Below, piece by piece: positions 9,753 to 18,921 of a stretch of 53,568 bases of DNA (positions within the stretch are counted from its first letter, which is position 1; every line of letters starts with the position of its first letter). The DNA comes from Aurantiochytrium sp. KH105. Taxonomy: Eukaryota; Sar; Bigyra; Thraustochytrida; Thraustochytriidae. Where the stretch lies: the NCBI GenBank assembly GCA_003116975.1, contig BGKB01000276.1, forward strand, positions 2,726 through 56,293, read 5' to 3'. Made by a program: the position numbers and the translations under genes. A model generated the notes under the pieces. The model was not told the DNA's origin. It saw nothing but the letters and a program-made list of their open reading frames with translations, and made no database searches.

Positions 9753-10486
9753 TGGGGTTCCTTCGCGCTCTCGACAGCGCGCGCACTCGCGCAAGAACGT
9801 GCCAGCACGCAAATGCGCGTGCCTTCGCAGTCTAGACGAAGGCCTGCTTGATGTCAAGAGCGTAGTTTGCGCTTCGCTCTTGAGCACCCATGCGCCACCT
9901 AAAAGTGAACCCCTTCTGCTCAATCAAGTCTGCGCCTGCCACGAAATTCGCGCGACAGATTTCGACGCTCTGAGCCGTTATTCCTGTAGTGTTCGACTTC
10001 AATGCCCATCAAGCGACTAAACTGTCCATGGATGATCGACTCGGCCGAGGCGGATGGTTGCTTCCAGCAGACTATCCGTTATGTCCGGTGAAAAGTTTCC
10101 TTGGGAAAAAGTTGAACTTTGACTTGAAATTGGAAAAAAAGTCAAGGCCTTGCAAGGTAGGGCCTACGTAACAGTGTTGGTGCTCGTCACTGCAGATTAT
10201 TTTCCTTGAGAGGCCTAAACTGTTTGATTAGGTAGGCCTATGAGCAGGCGAGGTCCCGGCAGGCTATCTGCCGTGTGACCAAGATGTAACCAAGGCTCGG
10301 AAGCCAAATACGGGGGCTGTCCAATTTAGTGAGAACGTCGCACGAGCGTACACACGCGCTCTCAAAGGAATGTGCGAACGCGCGGCCGCTTTTGCCGCGC
10401 TGTGACGTATAGCGCTCGCCTCGACTTACAGGGGCGTTTGCTTGCAAGCAAGCGAGAGGGAGAGCCGCCAAACACCACTGCTGGCC

Positions 10487-10514
<28 letters not shown>
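10487..10514. repeat. (GGCT)n microsatellite
   Basis: About seven copies of GGCT/CTGG, roughly 70 bp upstream of the TATA box at 10585. Confidence 0.9.
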
Positions 10515-10517
<3 letters not shown>

Positions 10518-10584
10518 TAGGGAGGGAACCAGGAAGGGGGCGCGCGCGAAGCTGCCGCGTGTTGCAGCGAGAAACCCGCGCGCC

Positions 10585-10600
10585 TATAAAGGTGCACGTG
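10585..10600 (+). promoter_or_regulatory. TATA box with adjacent CACGTG E-box
   Basis: TATAAA at 10585-10590 is followed by CACGTG at 10595-10600. The ATG of the STPGR gene is 85 bp downstream, so initiation about 30 bp after the TATA would give a 5' UTR of roughly 60 nt. The spacing supports a real core promoter; the E-box role is inference. Confidence 0.65.
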
Positions 10601-10674
10601 AAGCGCTGGAAACATTCAAGGACAATTCGAGACATTTGACGTGATCCAAGGCCTCCGCTTGGCGAAAAGAAAGC

Positions 10675-12465
10675 ATGGCTTTTGTTCATCGAACCACCCG
10701 TGAAACATGCCGCATCGACGGCTTCGTACCTGAGACAAATTGCACCCAAGACATTGGCCCAGGACACTATGACGTCGAGACGGGAACCGCCATGCTGCGG
10801 GACCGCACCAAAGCGAGCTCCCGAGCACCATTCCTATCGACTTCGCTTCGCGACACACCTCAGCGTGGAAAGGTCAATCTTGGCCCAGGAGAATACTACG
10901 ACGCCACAAAGCGCCCAGAAACGCTTGGCGTTGGCTGCCAAGGCGCGTTTAAGTCCCGCACGAAGCGTTTCCAAGATAGCAATCGGGACAAGGCATCGAT
11001 GCCTGCACCAGGACAATATGAAGTCTGCCAATCTCCTCCTGCGCGACCACAAAAAGTGAAAGATTTTGGGCATGATACGGAAATTTTCGCAGCGTTTGAT
11101 CACGAAACCACAGCTCCGTCCATTCCCGCCGGCGACCTTTCGCATGGCTACGTTGTTGATTCCGAAGGTAAGATTCGTCCCCGGCGACGCGCATCGAGTG
11201 CTCGAGGCAGATGTCCTGGTCCTGGAGAGTACAGCGGATCAACCCCAACATGGTCTGGCGCACGAGGTTCTGTTGCATTCGACAAGCAGGCACCGCGCAC
11301 CGTAGGGCAGCGGCCAAACGCCGTGCCTGGGCCGGGTCATTATCATAAAGAGAGCGCTGGCGAAAATCAGCACGCCTGTGCGCTTCTCAACCCGACATTG
11401 GCGGACTTTGTTCGACCTTCGCTCCACTCGTCGTTTGCCTCCACATCCCAGCGAACGAGTGGCGCTCCCAAAGCTGCAGCAGAGATGCCTGGACCTGGCC
11501 AGTACGCCATTCACGAGCTTTCTTCCAAGCAATGGATCAAAGGTTCCCCCAACGTGCGAGCCAAAGGCTTTGGAAGCACTTCGTCTCGCTTCAATGATCC
11601 TGCGTGTAAAAATGATGACGATGAGTTCGGTGGGCCAGATTTCATGCCACCCAAGAGTAGTTTTGTCGACACCTGGCAGCGGGCTTCCACAGCTCAACAG
11701 GTACATCGCCCTGGTGTTGGATTTTGTTCCAGCTCCGCGCGCATCCCAGAGTCGAAAAAGGCAACGGAAGGTCCCGGTATTGGAAAGTATCGTCTTCCCG
11801 GTATGGTGGATGATTTGATGCTCAATTTGGCCACAGGGCCCAAGCGAAAAAAGGCGCCGTTTGGCAGCTCAAGCTGCCGTTTCCGACGAGCCCCAGCAAA
11901 GGTCCAGAAGGATAATACTGAGCAGGAAGCTCGTCTTCGTGCGATCGAGAGGCGGCGTCGAGCCCATTCGTCGCGCGCGAAAACATTGGCGAGTCGCGAA
12001 TCAAAAGCATACGCCTCGGTATTTGCGTCGAAGACCCGCCGCTGGTCCGGCGCACGGGCCCAACCGGGGCCCGATCCTGGAGCGTACGATGTGGATCGCG
12101 TGCAGAGTCTTGCAGCAGACCTTGCACGCAAAGGAGCGACGACTCACAAGGGAATCATGGAATCCAGCGGAGATCGATTTCGAGCCGCTCGCTCTGAAGA
12201 TGCTGACGTCCCAGGGCCTGGTCAGTATTACAAGGGCGAGCCAATGGTCGCAAAGGCAAAGCGAAGAGGAGCTGGCCAGCATCGAGCGCATCCTCAATCA
12301 CCAACGCCACGTCGGCAGGGTACGGCTTATGCTCGGGATTCAACGCCGGGACCAGGGCAATACAACTTGTCGGATGCTGCATCGAGTTTTCTTAAGCCAA
12401 CGTACAATCTTTCCATTGCGGTCGAGGAGGAGCAAGCCTTGCGGCGCCTTGGATATCTTCCGTAG
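10675..12465 (+). CDS. STPGR-repeat (SHIPPO/ODF3-like) axonemal microtubule protein
   Basis: A 596-residue, intronless protein built from sperm-tail PG-rich repeats. Visible units include IGPGHYDVETG, LGPGEYYD, PAPGQYEV, PGPGEYSG, PGPGHYHKE, PGPGQYAI, PGPDPGAYDV, PGPGQYYKGE and PGPGQYNLSD, about ten in all, separated by 40-70 basic, Ser-rich residues. Such proteins are known from flagellar axonemes and outer dense fibres, where they associate with microtubules. The start is supported by a TATA box 85 bp upstream. It fits the other ciliary genes here and implies a flagellate stage such as zoospores. Paralog identity within the family is not resolved. Confidence 0.88.
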   Translation: MAFVHRTTRETCRIDGFVPETNCTQDIGPGHYDVETGTAMLRDRTKASSRAPFLSTSLRDTPQRGKVNLGPGEYYDATKRPETLGVGCQGAFKSRTKRFQDSNRDKASMPAPGQYEVCQSPPARPQKVKDFGHDTEIFAAFDHETTAPSIPAGDLSHGYVVDSEGKIRPRRRASSARGRCPGPGEYSGSTPTWSGARGSVAFDKQAPRTVGQRPNAVPGPGHYHKESAGENQHACALLNPTLADFVRPSLHSSFASTSQRTSGAPKAAAEMPGPGQYAIHELSSKQWIKGSPNVRAKGFGSTSSRFNDPACKNDDDEFGGPDFMPPKSSFVDTWQRASTAQQVHRPGVGFCSSSARIPESKKATEGPGIGKYRLPGMVDDLMLNLATGPKRKKAPFGSSSCRFRRAPAKVQKDNTEQEARLRAIERRRRAHSSRAKTLASRESKAYASVFASKTRRWSGARAQPGPDPGAYDVDRVQSLAADLARKGATTHKGIMESSGDRFRAARSEDADVPGPGQYYKGEPMVAKAKRRGAGQHRAHPQSPTPRRQGTAYARDSTPGPGQYNLSDAASSFLKPTYNLSIAVEEEQALRRLGYLP

Positions 12466-12739
12466 CTGATCAGTCACTTAGGCAACCCAACCAGCCAGCC
12501 ACTCATTCGAAATAAAAGAAGTCTTCAAGTATGCTTTCTGCTCTCTGTGTCGTTGAGACCAACACGCTCGTGATGCCTCGAACCCCATACACAGTTCCAA
12601 ACCTTTATCAACCAACTACAAATTCGGCACTTACTTCTTTACTTCTGGCAATATTATCTTGTTCCTCGCAAATCAAAGGAGAAATGAGAATGTGACGGGT
12701 CTTTCTTTGTTCTGCTTGCAGCCTCGGCGGCGTGCGCAC

Positions 12740-14175
12740 TCAGCTGGGCGTCGCAATGGCAGATCTGTCACCACTGTCGTCCATTTCCACATCGGACTCG
12801 TTCTCAGACTCACCCGTATCAACATCACCGCCGTCATGAGAAAGATTGGGTCCGGATCCGCCGCGATCACTCGGGTCATCGCCAAGACTTGCACTCATTC
12901 CAGCTGGATCATCACTCGATTCCATGCTGGGTCCAGCGTATATAATACCGCTTTTTTGCAGACTGCTGCGAAGGATGGAAGCCTCAAGGTCAAGCGCGAA
13001 GCGCTTGCCAACCCGCAAGGTTTCGCGAAAGGCCATTTCTCGTGGATTCTCGCTTGTTACGTCAAGAAATCCTGACTCCCGGTCGATCGTGGCTGATATC
13101 TCCTGGTCAACAATAAGCTTGGCAACGTCGCGCTCGATCTTATCGCGGGAATTATGAAACACGGTGGCCATAAGGTCGAGCGAGGCCGAGGAAAAGGGTA
13201 AAATATACTGCTTGAGGCAGCGTCTTTGAATGCTGCGAGCGAGGTCCGCCCAGCATTTGCGCAGGTACAAATCCTCGGCAGCCGAGACACGGAGTTTGGC
13301 AAGCCCTTGCGAAAGAGCCGTGTACCGCGATCCAACAAAGTCACTCAGCATCTCTCGCACAGACGGCACGGCCTCGAGCATTGTCCGAAAGCTTGAGTGC
13401 GAGAGCACGCGACTGCGCAGCTCGTTCCTATCAAAGCTGGCGAGCGCGCAGATTCCCCCGTAGAGCGCCACGTCTTCACAGGTGATGACGTCTCTAAAGG
13501 AGTTCCCCAACTCGAGGCCCACATTCAAAAAGCTTACGGCGGCCGCCTGGTAGTCTTCCTGCCACATATTCACCAGGCCAGAGGCCGCGTGCAGCTTTGC
13601 GGCAGCTTCTTTGTCCACTTCTTGGCGGCCCGCGAGAATGGTTGTTGCGCGGTTCACCCAGGATGGCACATTGGCAAAGTTTCCTGCGCCGAGGCTGGAG
13701 CGGATCACCCGAAGTGCAGTATCGAGGTGGTGCGCGCTGTCAGAGCCATAATCGCGGGCGCGCGTGTACGATTTGAGCGCTTCATTGAACAGGCCCAACC
13801 GGTAGTGGAGGTCGCCGACTGCGTTGAGACACATTCTGATCTTTTCTTTGACCATCTCAGCGCGAGCTGCATTTCTTTCTTGCTCCAAGCGCTGTAATTC
13901 CAGCTCCAACTCGTGTTTGCGTTGCTCGGCCCAGGCTTTGTCTGTTGCCAAGCTCAAGCCTTCACCTGCGCCCGCCCCTGCAAAAGCGAGGTAGGCATCG
14001 GGGACGTCATCTTCACGAGCGCACTGCATCCCCACCTCCACGACTTGCTTCAGCCGCGCCGCATCGCCGCTCGCCTTGGCGGCCTCCAGCGCCGCGTGCA
14101 GCCTCTGGACCTTGGTGAACCCGGCGTACCGGTTGATCGCATCGCGCAAATCCGGGCCCCCCGCATCTCGCACCC

Positions 14176-14209
<34 letters not shown>

Positions 14210-14350
14210 GCCGCCGCCGCCGCCGCCGCCTTCTCCCGCGCCCCCCCGCGTCGCCGCCGCCGCCGCCTCCATCGCCTCGCGCGCGGCGATCTCCTCGCCG
14301 CCGCCTCGAGCCGCGTCTACTCTCTCCGGGCCTCGCGGCGCCGGGAGCAT
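12740..14350 (-). CDS. CSN1: COP9 signalosome subunit 1 (CSN1/GPS1)
   Basis: A 536-residue subunit of the COP9 signalosome, which removes NEDD8 from cullin-RING ubiquitin ligases. The N-terminus is low complexity, with poly-Ala, poly-Gly and a run of about ten serines encoded by CTG/CCG repeats at 14178-14235. Helical repeats of the RPN7 type follow (YAGFTKVQRLHAALEAAKA; VGDLHYRLGLFNEALKSYTRARDY). A PCI domain follows, including CLKQYILPFSSASLDLMATVF and a winged-helix strand with ISATIDRESGFLDV. The acidic C-terminal tail is disordered. The ATG at 14350 begins MLPAPRGPERVD; the frame is open further upstream, but that part overlaps the divergent LC8 gene and looks non-coding. Confidence 0.9.
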
Positions 14351-14778
14351 CCGGCGGAAGTTATCCCGGTGGGGGGCTATGTCGCACCTCTCTGCGGGAT
14401 TTTCGATTCGGCCTTGCTTGTGAAGCGTAGCGCTTCTACGTTCGGGGAATGAAAAGAATCCTGAAAAGTACCCTCGGCAGATTGAGAGGTGCATGTTGGG
14501 TGCAAGGATGGAAGATTTTGAGTAGAGAAAGTGGGGAAAAAAGGAGTCGACATTGTATCCTTTAAGAATGTGTCTATCACACCCCCCCGCTTCGGAAGAA
14601 TACCGGGGAGAAGACCGTTGAGAGATAGAGCCCTCAGCGCACGGCCGACTCGAAGTACGAGATGGCACGGCATCGCAATGTCGGGTAGCCCGCGACGCCT
14701 CGAGGTGGGCGGAGCGTGAATAAAGCCAAGCGCAGCGAAGCCAAAAGGGCTTGGAGGAGTCGTGGGCGGGTCTGCAAC
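14351..14778. other. Short divergent promoter region, CSN1 / LC8
   Basis: 428 bp separate the two start codons, so both promoters must lie here. I see no TATA box and no repeat beyond a C7 run near 14581. Confidence 0.5.
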
Positions 14779-15198
14779 ATGGTAGCCGCGAGCGCAACCG
14801 CGACCGCGACTGCCGGCGAGAGGAGACCTGGAGACGGGGAGCTGGTATCGGCATTTGGCCACGTGAAAAACCACTACCCGAACTCCGATCCCGAACTCGT
14901 AGCAGCAGTTTTGGAGGCAACAAATAAGGTACGTGATACTACAAGTCTGCAAAGGGTCTGGACATTACATTAACAAAAAAAATTTGAACTACAGGCGCTA
15001 CATAGTTTGCAAAAAGGAGAGATTTCTCGTCACTTTGAGATGGCGCAGGCCATCAATGAGACCCTTGTTGACGCTCGTGGTGGGGCCTGGCACACGATGG
15101 TGGGCAAGAGCTTTGGTAGCTTCGTTACGCACGAAAATAAGCTGCTAGTGTACATTAGTATTGGGCAGATCTTCATCATGACATTCAAGCACGGCTGA
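14779..15198 (+). CDS. LC8-family dynein light chain (one intron)
   Basis: Two exons, 14779-14928 and 14995-15198, join in phase 0 to give 117 residues. The 66-nt intron starts GTACGT and ends ACTACAG. Exon 2 carries the LC8 core: AWHTMVGKSFGSFVTHENK, then the terminal strands LLVYISIGQIFIMTFK, matching the WH..VG..FGS.VTHE...Y..GQ....FK pattern. Exon 1 supplies the first helix (VKNHYPNSDPELVAAVLEA). LC8 proteins are dimeric hubs in axonemal and cytoplasmic dyneins and other complexes. The N-terminal Ala/Thr-rich tail of about 20 residues is longer than in animal LC8. Family call is firm; a divergent LC8-like branch is possible. Confidence 0.87.
14929..14994 (+). other. Spliceosomal intron in the LC8 gene (66 nt)
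   Basis: G|GTACGT at the 5' end and TACAG|G at the 3' end, phase 0. Removing it restores the LC8 helix between ATNK and ALHSLQKG. A possible branch site is ATTAAC near 14970. Confidence 0.9.
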
Positions 15199-15527
15199 AG
15201 AAACAAAACAAACTCGCGAACGTACGAACGAATGTACGATCGAACGAGCAACCGTTTCCACATCACCTAATCACCAACAAAAAAAAACAGGAAAAGGAGG
15301 ATTAAGAGATATAAAGTTAAGATCCCAGCATCGAGCAAGGACGTGCGCCATCTGGCGCATGCAAATCACTTTCCAGCGAAACACAGAATCACGATCCATG
15401 TGCCGGGCGCATAAAGACATTCTCGAAGCAAAGATTGAAGGAAGGATTCGAGAACAGATTTTATTCTTCGACGCTTGCGTTGATCGACTGTTCTGCCCTT
15501 CTTGCCCCATCTGCTGGTGCGCTAAAG
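15199..15527. other. Convergent 3' region, LC8 / MON1
   Basis: Holds the two 3' UTRs. There are imperfect CGAACG/GTACGA repeats at 15213-15250 and an A-run near 15280. No gene seen. Confidence 0.5.
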
Positions 15528-17420
15528 CTACCATGTAGCTGGTTTTGACATGAAGCGCTCGTGACGCGCCGCCCGTGCCCACGCCGCAAATCGTGCGACG
15601 CAAGCCATGGCTTGCGTAGCGCTCGTAAATATATGAAATGCTGCGTAGAGTTCATACTGCCCAGGACTGACAACAGCAAGCACGGCCTCAGTTTCTCGAA
15701 CGTCCCACAAATGGCCCTGTTCGCAGGAGTCAATATACGAGGTGGCGGAAAATTTGGAACCCTCCTCTTCCTGTTGCTCTTGCTGATGTTCTTGTTGTTG
15801 TTGCTGACTATGCTGATGCTGATGCTGCGGATACTGACCGTCCCCGTTGCCATCTTGCGCAGAGGGCAAGGGTGCGACAGCCTGTATTCGACGCGAATTG
15901 CTATGAAGCCTCTCGCTAACGTTGACATAGCGGGAAAGGAGTCTACGTCTCGCTGGAGGCGTCTTGTGAAGCGGGGCATGACTTGCGACTCTTGTTTCGA
16001 AATACTGATCAAACTTGAGCGATCGGTACACGAGGTGCACTGAGGTAGCCGCCTCACACGCCTCTGGTGCAATGTCGCCCGCCGCAAGTGCTCTTTCAAG
16101 GCGCGTCTGCAAGCCAGTCGAAGCGAGCTGAGAGGCTATCTTGGTCTTGGTCTCTGAACAAAAGTGAAATTGGTCGAGGGACTCGCCCGATGACAAAAGA
16201 AGGAGGCAGAGATGCTCTGACAGATAAGCCGCATAAGCATGTAGGAATCCCGTTGAGTTGAAGGCTGGTAGGCAAAGGGGCGTCCATGTCTCTTGCGAGC
16301 GCAGCTGCTTGGCATTGTGCACAAAATTGATCAAAAGCACCAAGTCTGAAGCATGCAAAGGATGACGTTTCGGTGAGATATAAGCAACAAGCTTATCGTC
16401 AGCGAGCAAAATAGCGTACAAAAGATTGGACTGGCGAGCGGTGTAGAGCGTGTTGATGGCCTGGGTGCGAGCATCTTGCGGAATCGCTAGCGTTGGCACG
16501 GCTTCAAGCATGAGCGTAGGGGTTGACTCTGCGAGCTCGACCACCCCTAGCAGTTCTGTTCGGGCTCCTCCGAGCATTCCGCGCATGTCGTATCCAGGGC
16601 GTCTGCGAAAGGTGTCCATCAGCGCCGTAAGTGTAAAGTGGAAAAGAATCTGCGCGTAAATGTATTCGAGCTGCACTTGCAGGTAGCCCACAGGCTCCTG
16701 ACCACGCGAAGCTGCCGCCAAAAGCAAGGGTCCGCGCGCTGCAAAGACAATAACAAAGTTCTTGCCTGCGCGAATCACCCTGAGTCGATCATCTGTCTTG
16801 GCGAGCATGGCTTGTAGTAGCCCAAAGATTGACGACAGCTGGAACTCGTCGCCTCCGCTCGAGTAGATGGGCTTGCCGGCGCGACTGAAGATCACTACGT
16901 TTTTTTGTCTTCGAAGCCATGCACGCTCTGCCTTTTCACGCTGAATTGATTGTTCCTCCTCGTCTTGCTGCTGCCGAGCCTCTTTCAGTTGTTGCTTCTC
17001 TTGTAGCTCCTGCTCCTGTTGCTCAACTTGCTCAACTTGCTGCTCATCCGTTGATGCTGTGCTTGCATTTGCGGCATCGCCATGATCATCATTATCATCA
17101 TCATCGCTACTCTTTCCATGGTCATCATTATCCCCATTCTCTTTCTGAGTCAGCTCTTCCCCCCTTGGCGCTGATTCGCCCTGGACGAGGCCTTCTTCCT
17201 CTACGTTATCGTGAGTATCTACTTCCTTATCCTTGTCCTTGTCCTTGTCCTCGTCAACCTCATCAACGTCGTCTTCGACGCTTCCAGCTACGGGCAGCTC
17301 GTGCGTTTCGTCTTGGCGAGCGTCAGGCCCTGCGGCATCCTCCGCGGCTTCGGCTCCGCGCTGCTGCTGGTGCCCGCCACCGTCCTGCGCAGCGCCCACC
17401 CCGCCCGCGCTGGGCTCCAT
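15528..17420 (-). CDS. MON1: Vacuolar fusion protein MON1
   Basis: A 630-residue protein. MON1 pairs with CCZ1 as the guanine nucleotide exchange factor that activates Rab7 on late endosomes and autophagosomes. The N-terminal ~190 residues are acidic and disordered, including a KDKDKDKE tract and Gln-rich coils. The first longin domain starts KNVVIFSRAGKPIYSSGGDEFQLSSIFGLLQA. Later family blocks include YLQVQLEYIYAQILFHFT, RQSNLLYAILLADDKLVAYISPKRHPLHASDL and SSGESLDQFHFCSETKTKI. A Gln-rich insertion lies near the C-terminus (about residues 545-575). The start is the first ATG, MEPSAGG. Length is normal for the family. Confidence 0.93.
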   Translation of the reverse strand: MEPSAGGVGAAQDGGGHQQQRGAEAAEDAAGPDARQDETHELPVAGSVEDDVDEVDEDKDKDKDKEVDTHDNVEEEGLVQGESAPRGEELTQKENGDNDDHGKSSDDDDNDDHGDAANASTASTDEQQVEQVEQQEQELQEKQQLKEARQQQDEEEQSIQREKAERAWLRRQKNVVIFSRAGKPIYSSGGDEFQLSSIFGLLQAMLAKTDDRLRVIRAGKNFVIVFAARGPLLLAAASRGQEPVGYLQVQLEYIYAQILFHFTLTALMDTFRRRPGYDMRGMLGGARTELLGVVELAESTPTLMLEAVPTLAIPQDARTQAINTLYTARQSNLLYAILLADDKLVAYISPKRHPLHASDLVLLINFVHNAKQLRSQETWTPLCLPAFNSTGFLHAYAAYLSEHLCLLLLSSGESLDQFHFCSETKTKIASQLASTGLQTRLERALAAGDIAPEACEAATSVHLVYRSLKFDQYFETRVASHAPLHKTPPARRRLLSRYVNVSERLHSNSRRIQAVAPLPSAQDGNGDGQYPQHQHQHSQQQQQEHQQEQQEEEGSKFSATSYIDSCEQGHLWDVRETEAVLAVVSPGQYELYAAFHIFTSATQAMACVARFAAWARAARHERFMSKPATW

Positions 17421-18069
17421 CGTCACGGCCGGCCGGGTGGGTGGGTTGCTTGCGACTGCCAAGGTCCGCGGTTCGTTTGCTTGCTTGCTTGTCTGCGCGC
17501 GGCGTGTTTTGCCCAAAGCGACCTAACGCCGCCGCGGAGTCGTGCCCGTGCGATGGGCCTGTTCTCCGGGGTCCAGCGTTGGGTCTTTTGCCCTCTTTCC
17601 TGCCCGTGCTTCCTCTTCCTCCCTCTTTCGAACATTGACACGAGAGTCCAATCGGGGCGAGCAGCCCGAGCACACGGCCTGGGACGCAGACCATCCCGCG
17701 GCCGCGCGCAGTCGGCGAACTGCGAGAGGGAGCGAGCGGGCGCGGGCGGGCAAGGGAGAAGCGCCGCGGCGCAGCGCAGTGTCGGAGCGGCGTGCAAGAG
17801 CGAGCAGGAGTCCCTCGAGCGGGACCAGCAGAACCGGCCCGGTCCCGCAATTCTCGGGCACGCGTGCAAGCAAGCAAGTAAGCAAGCACGGGGCTGAGGC
17901 GCGGGGCGCGTGGCACAAGGAGCGAGCGCAACAGATATACAGGCGAACAGCAGCGAAGGCAGGCGACGGCAAGCGCGAGGAGCTTACTCGTACAGGCGAG
18001 GAAAGAATACCTCGTAAACAAAGCGAGCACTGTGCCTTGCATTCGTCAGTCAGCCAGTCAGTCAGAGGC
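17421..18069. other. Divergent region, MON1 / second RING-CH gene
   Basis: GC-rich. It carries (TTGC)n at about 17477-17490, (GCAA)n at 17865-17887 and GTCA repeats at about 18044-18064 just before the + strand ATG. The + frame stays open upstream, but it contains no other Met that would give a recognisable protein. Confidence 0.55.
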
Positions 18070-18921
18070 ATGGACGCTCTTGAAGCTGATGGTCAGCCTT
18101 CGAGGTGCTGCAGATTCTGCCTTTGCGGAGACGACAGCGGCAATGACAAAGATGCCACGAGTCTGGATGCGGCAATGAGGGATACCACACGCGACTGTTA
18201 CGGCGACAGGGCTCTCAATGACATCGATGAGCTCATTGCACCGTGCGCATGCAGAGGAAGTTGCCGTTGGGTCCATCGAACATGCCTCGACGCGTGGCGA
18301 GCAAAATCCTGTGCGCCAAACGCGGTATCAGCGTGCACTACGTGCAAAAGCCCGTTCCTTCTCGAGCCGTCGAAAGAGGCTGTATTGATCATGCGGGCTG
18401 AGATGGCATCCACTGCGCTTGGCGTTCTGATATTAGGCATGATCTTTCTGTCCCATCTGTATCTGTGGTTCTCCTACGCACTCTACGAGTGGGTTTCTGC
18501 GTCTCTCGTCAGATTATTAGGAGGTCTCGCGTATGTGTGCCTCATGATGGCATGGCGTAGTGAGTTCCACTGGAGCCGAGATTCACGAGCCTTCCTGACC
18601 GTTCACGCTTTTCCACTCGCTCGCCTTGTTTGGCTCGCATGTGCGTCTTGGGGTCTTCCGGCTCCGAATGTGTGCATCTCGGCGAGTCTCGAGAGTCTCG
18701 GAGTTTGCATGCTTCTTTGTTCCGTGGACGATTTTCGGACGCTCTTGACCTCGTTTATTCACACACGCATCCTCCATGTGGCGTCGTCGACCTGCCCTTT
18801 CGCTTTTCCAATGGCGCAAGGAGACATGAAAAAGCAAAATGCCTTGCCACGCGTTCAGTGTCGCGCGCGTCTCCTGTGTGAAGAAAAAACAGCAGCAGAG
18901 AATAGATCGCTTCGGTGGTGA
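18070..18921 (+). CDS. Second membrane RING-CH (MARCH-type) protein
   Basis: A 283-residue protein. The C4HC3 RING-CH finger uses C14, C17, C59, C61, H69, C72, C89 and C92, with the required 7-residue C61-H69 spacing and the APCACRGSCRWVHRTCLDAW core. Three or more hydrophobic segments follow (ALGVLILGMIFLSHLYLWF; SLVRLLGGLAYVCLMMAW; VCMLLCSV), giving a membrane-anchored E3 ubiquitin ligase. It shares with the gene at 854-2065 a post-TM EFHWS/EYHWS motif and a later PNV block, so the two look paralogous; this one lacks the Ubl domain. The last ~40 residues are Arg/Lys-rich and less family-like. Confidence 0.85.
   Translation: MDALEADGQPSRCCRFCLCGDDSGNDKDATSLDAAMRDTTRDCYGDRALNDIDELIAPCACRGSCRWVHRTCLDAWRAKSCAPNAVSACTTCKSPFLLEPSKEAVLIMRAEMASTALGVLILGMIFLSHLYLWFSYALYEWVSASLVRLLGGLAYVCLMMAWRSEFHWSRDSRAFLTVHAFPLARLVWLACASWGLPAPNVCISASLESLGVCMLLCSVDDFRTLLTSFIHTRILHVASSTCPFAFPMAQGDMKKQNALPRVQCRARLLCEEKTAAENRSLRW

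Larger units (their letters stand above)
9753..10674. other. Divergent intergenic region between K+ channel and STPGR genes
   Basis: No gene seen. It contains AGGCCTA-type repeats near 10150-10240, a (GGCT)n array at 10487-10514 and a TATA box with a CACGTG E-box serving the + strand gene. No equivalent TATA box is evident for the - strand gene. Confidence 0.6.

Noticed and set aside
9753..9923. N-terminal extension of the K+ channel frame
   Set aside because: It has no ATG; the first Met is at 9752.
14351..14923. N-terminal extension of CSN1
   Set aside because: It overlaps the divergent LC8 gene, lacks family resemblance, and CSN1 from 14350 already has normal length.
16084..16090. GCAAGTG inside MON1
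   Set aside because: A single copy in coding sequence is expected by chance (about six per 53 kb on both strands), so it was not counted as a promoter element.
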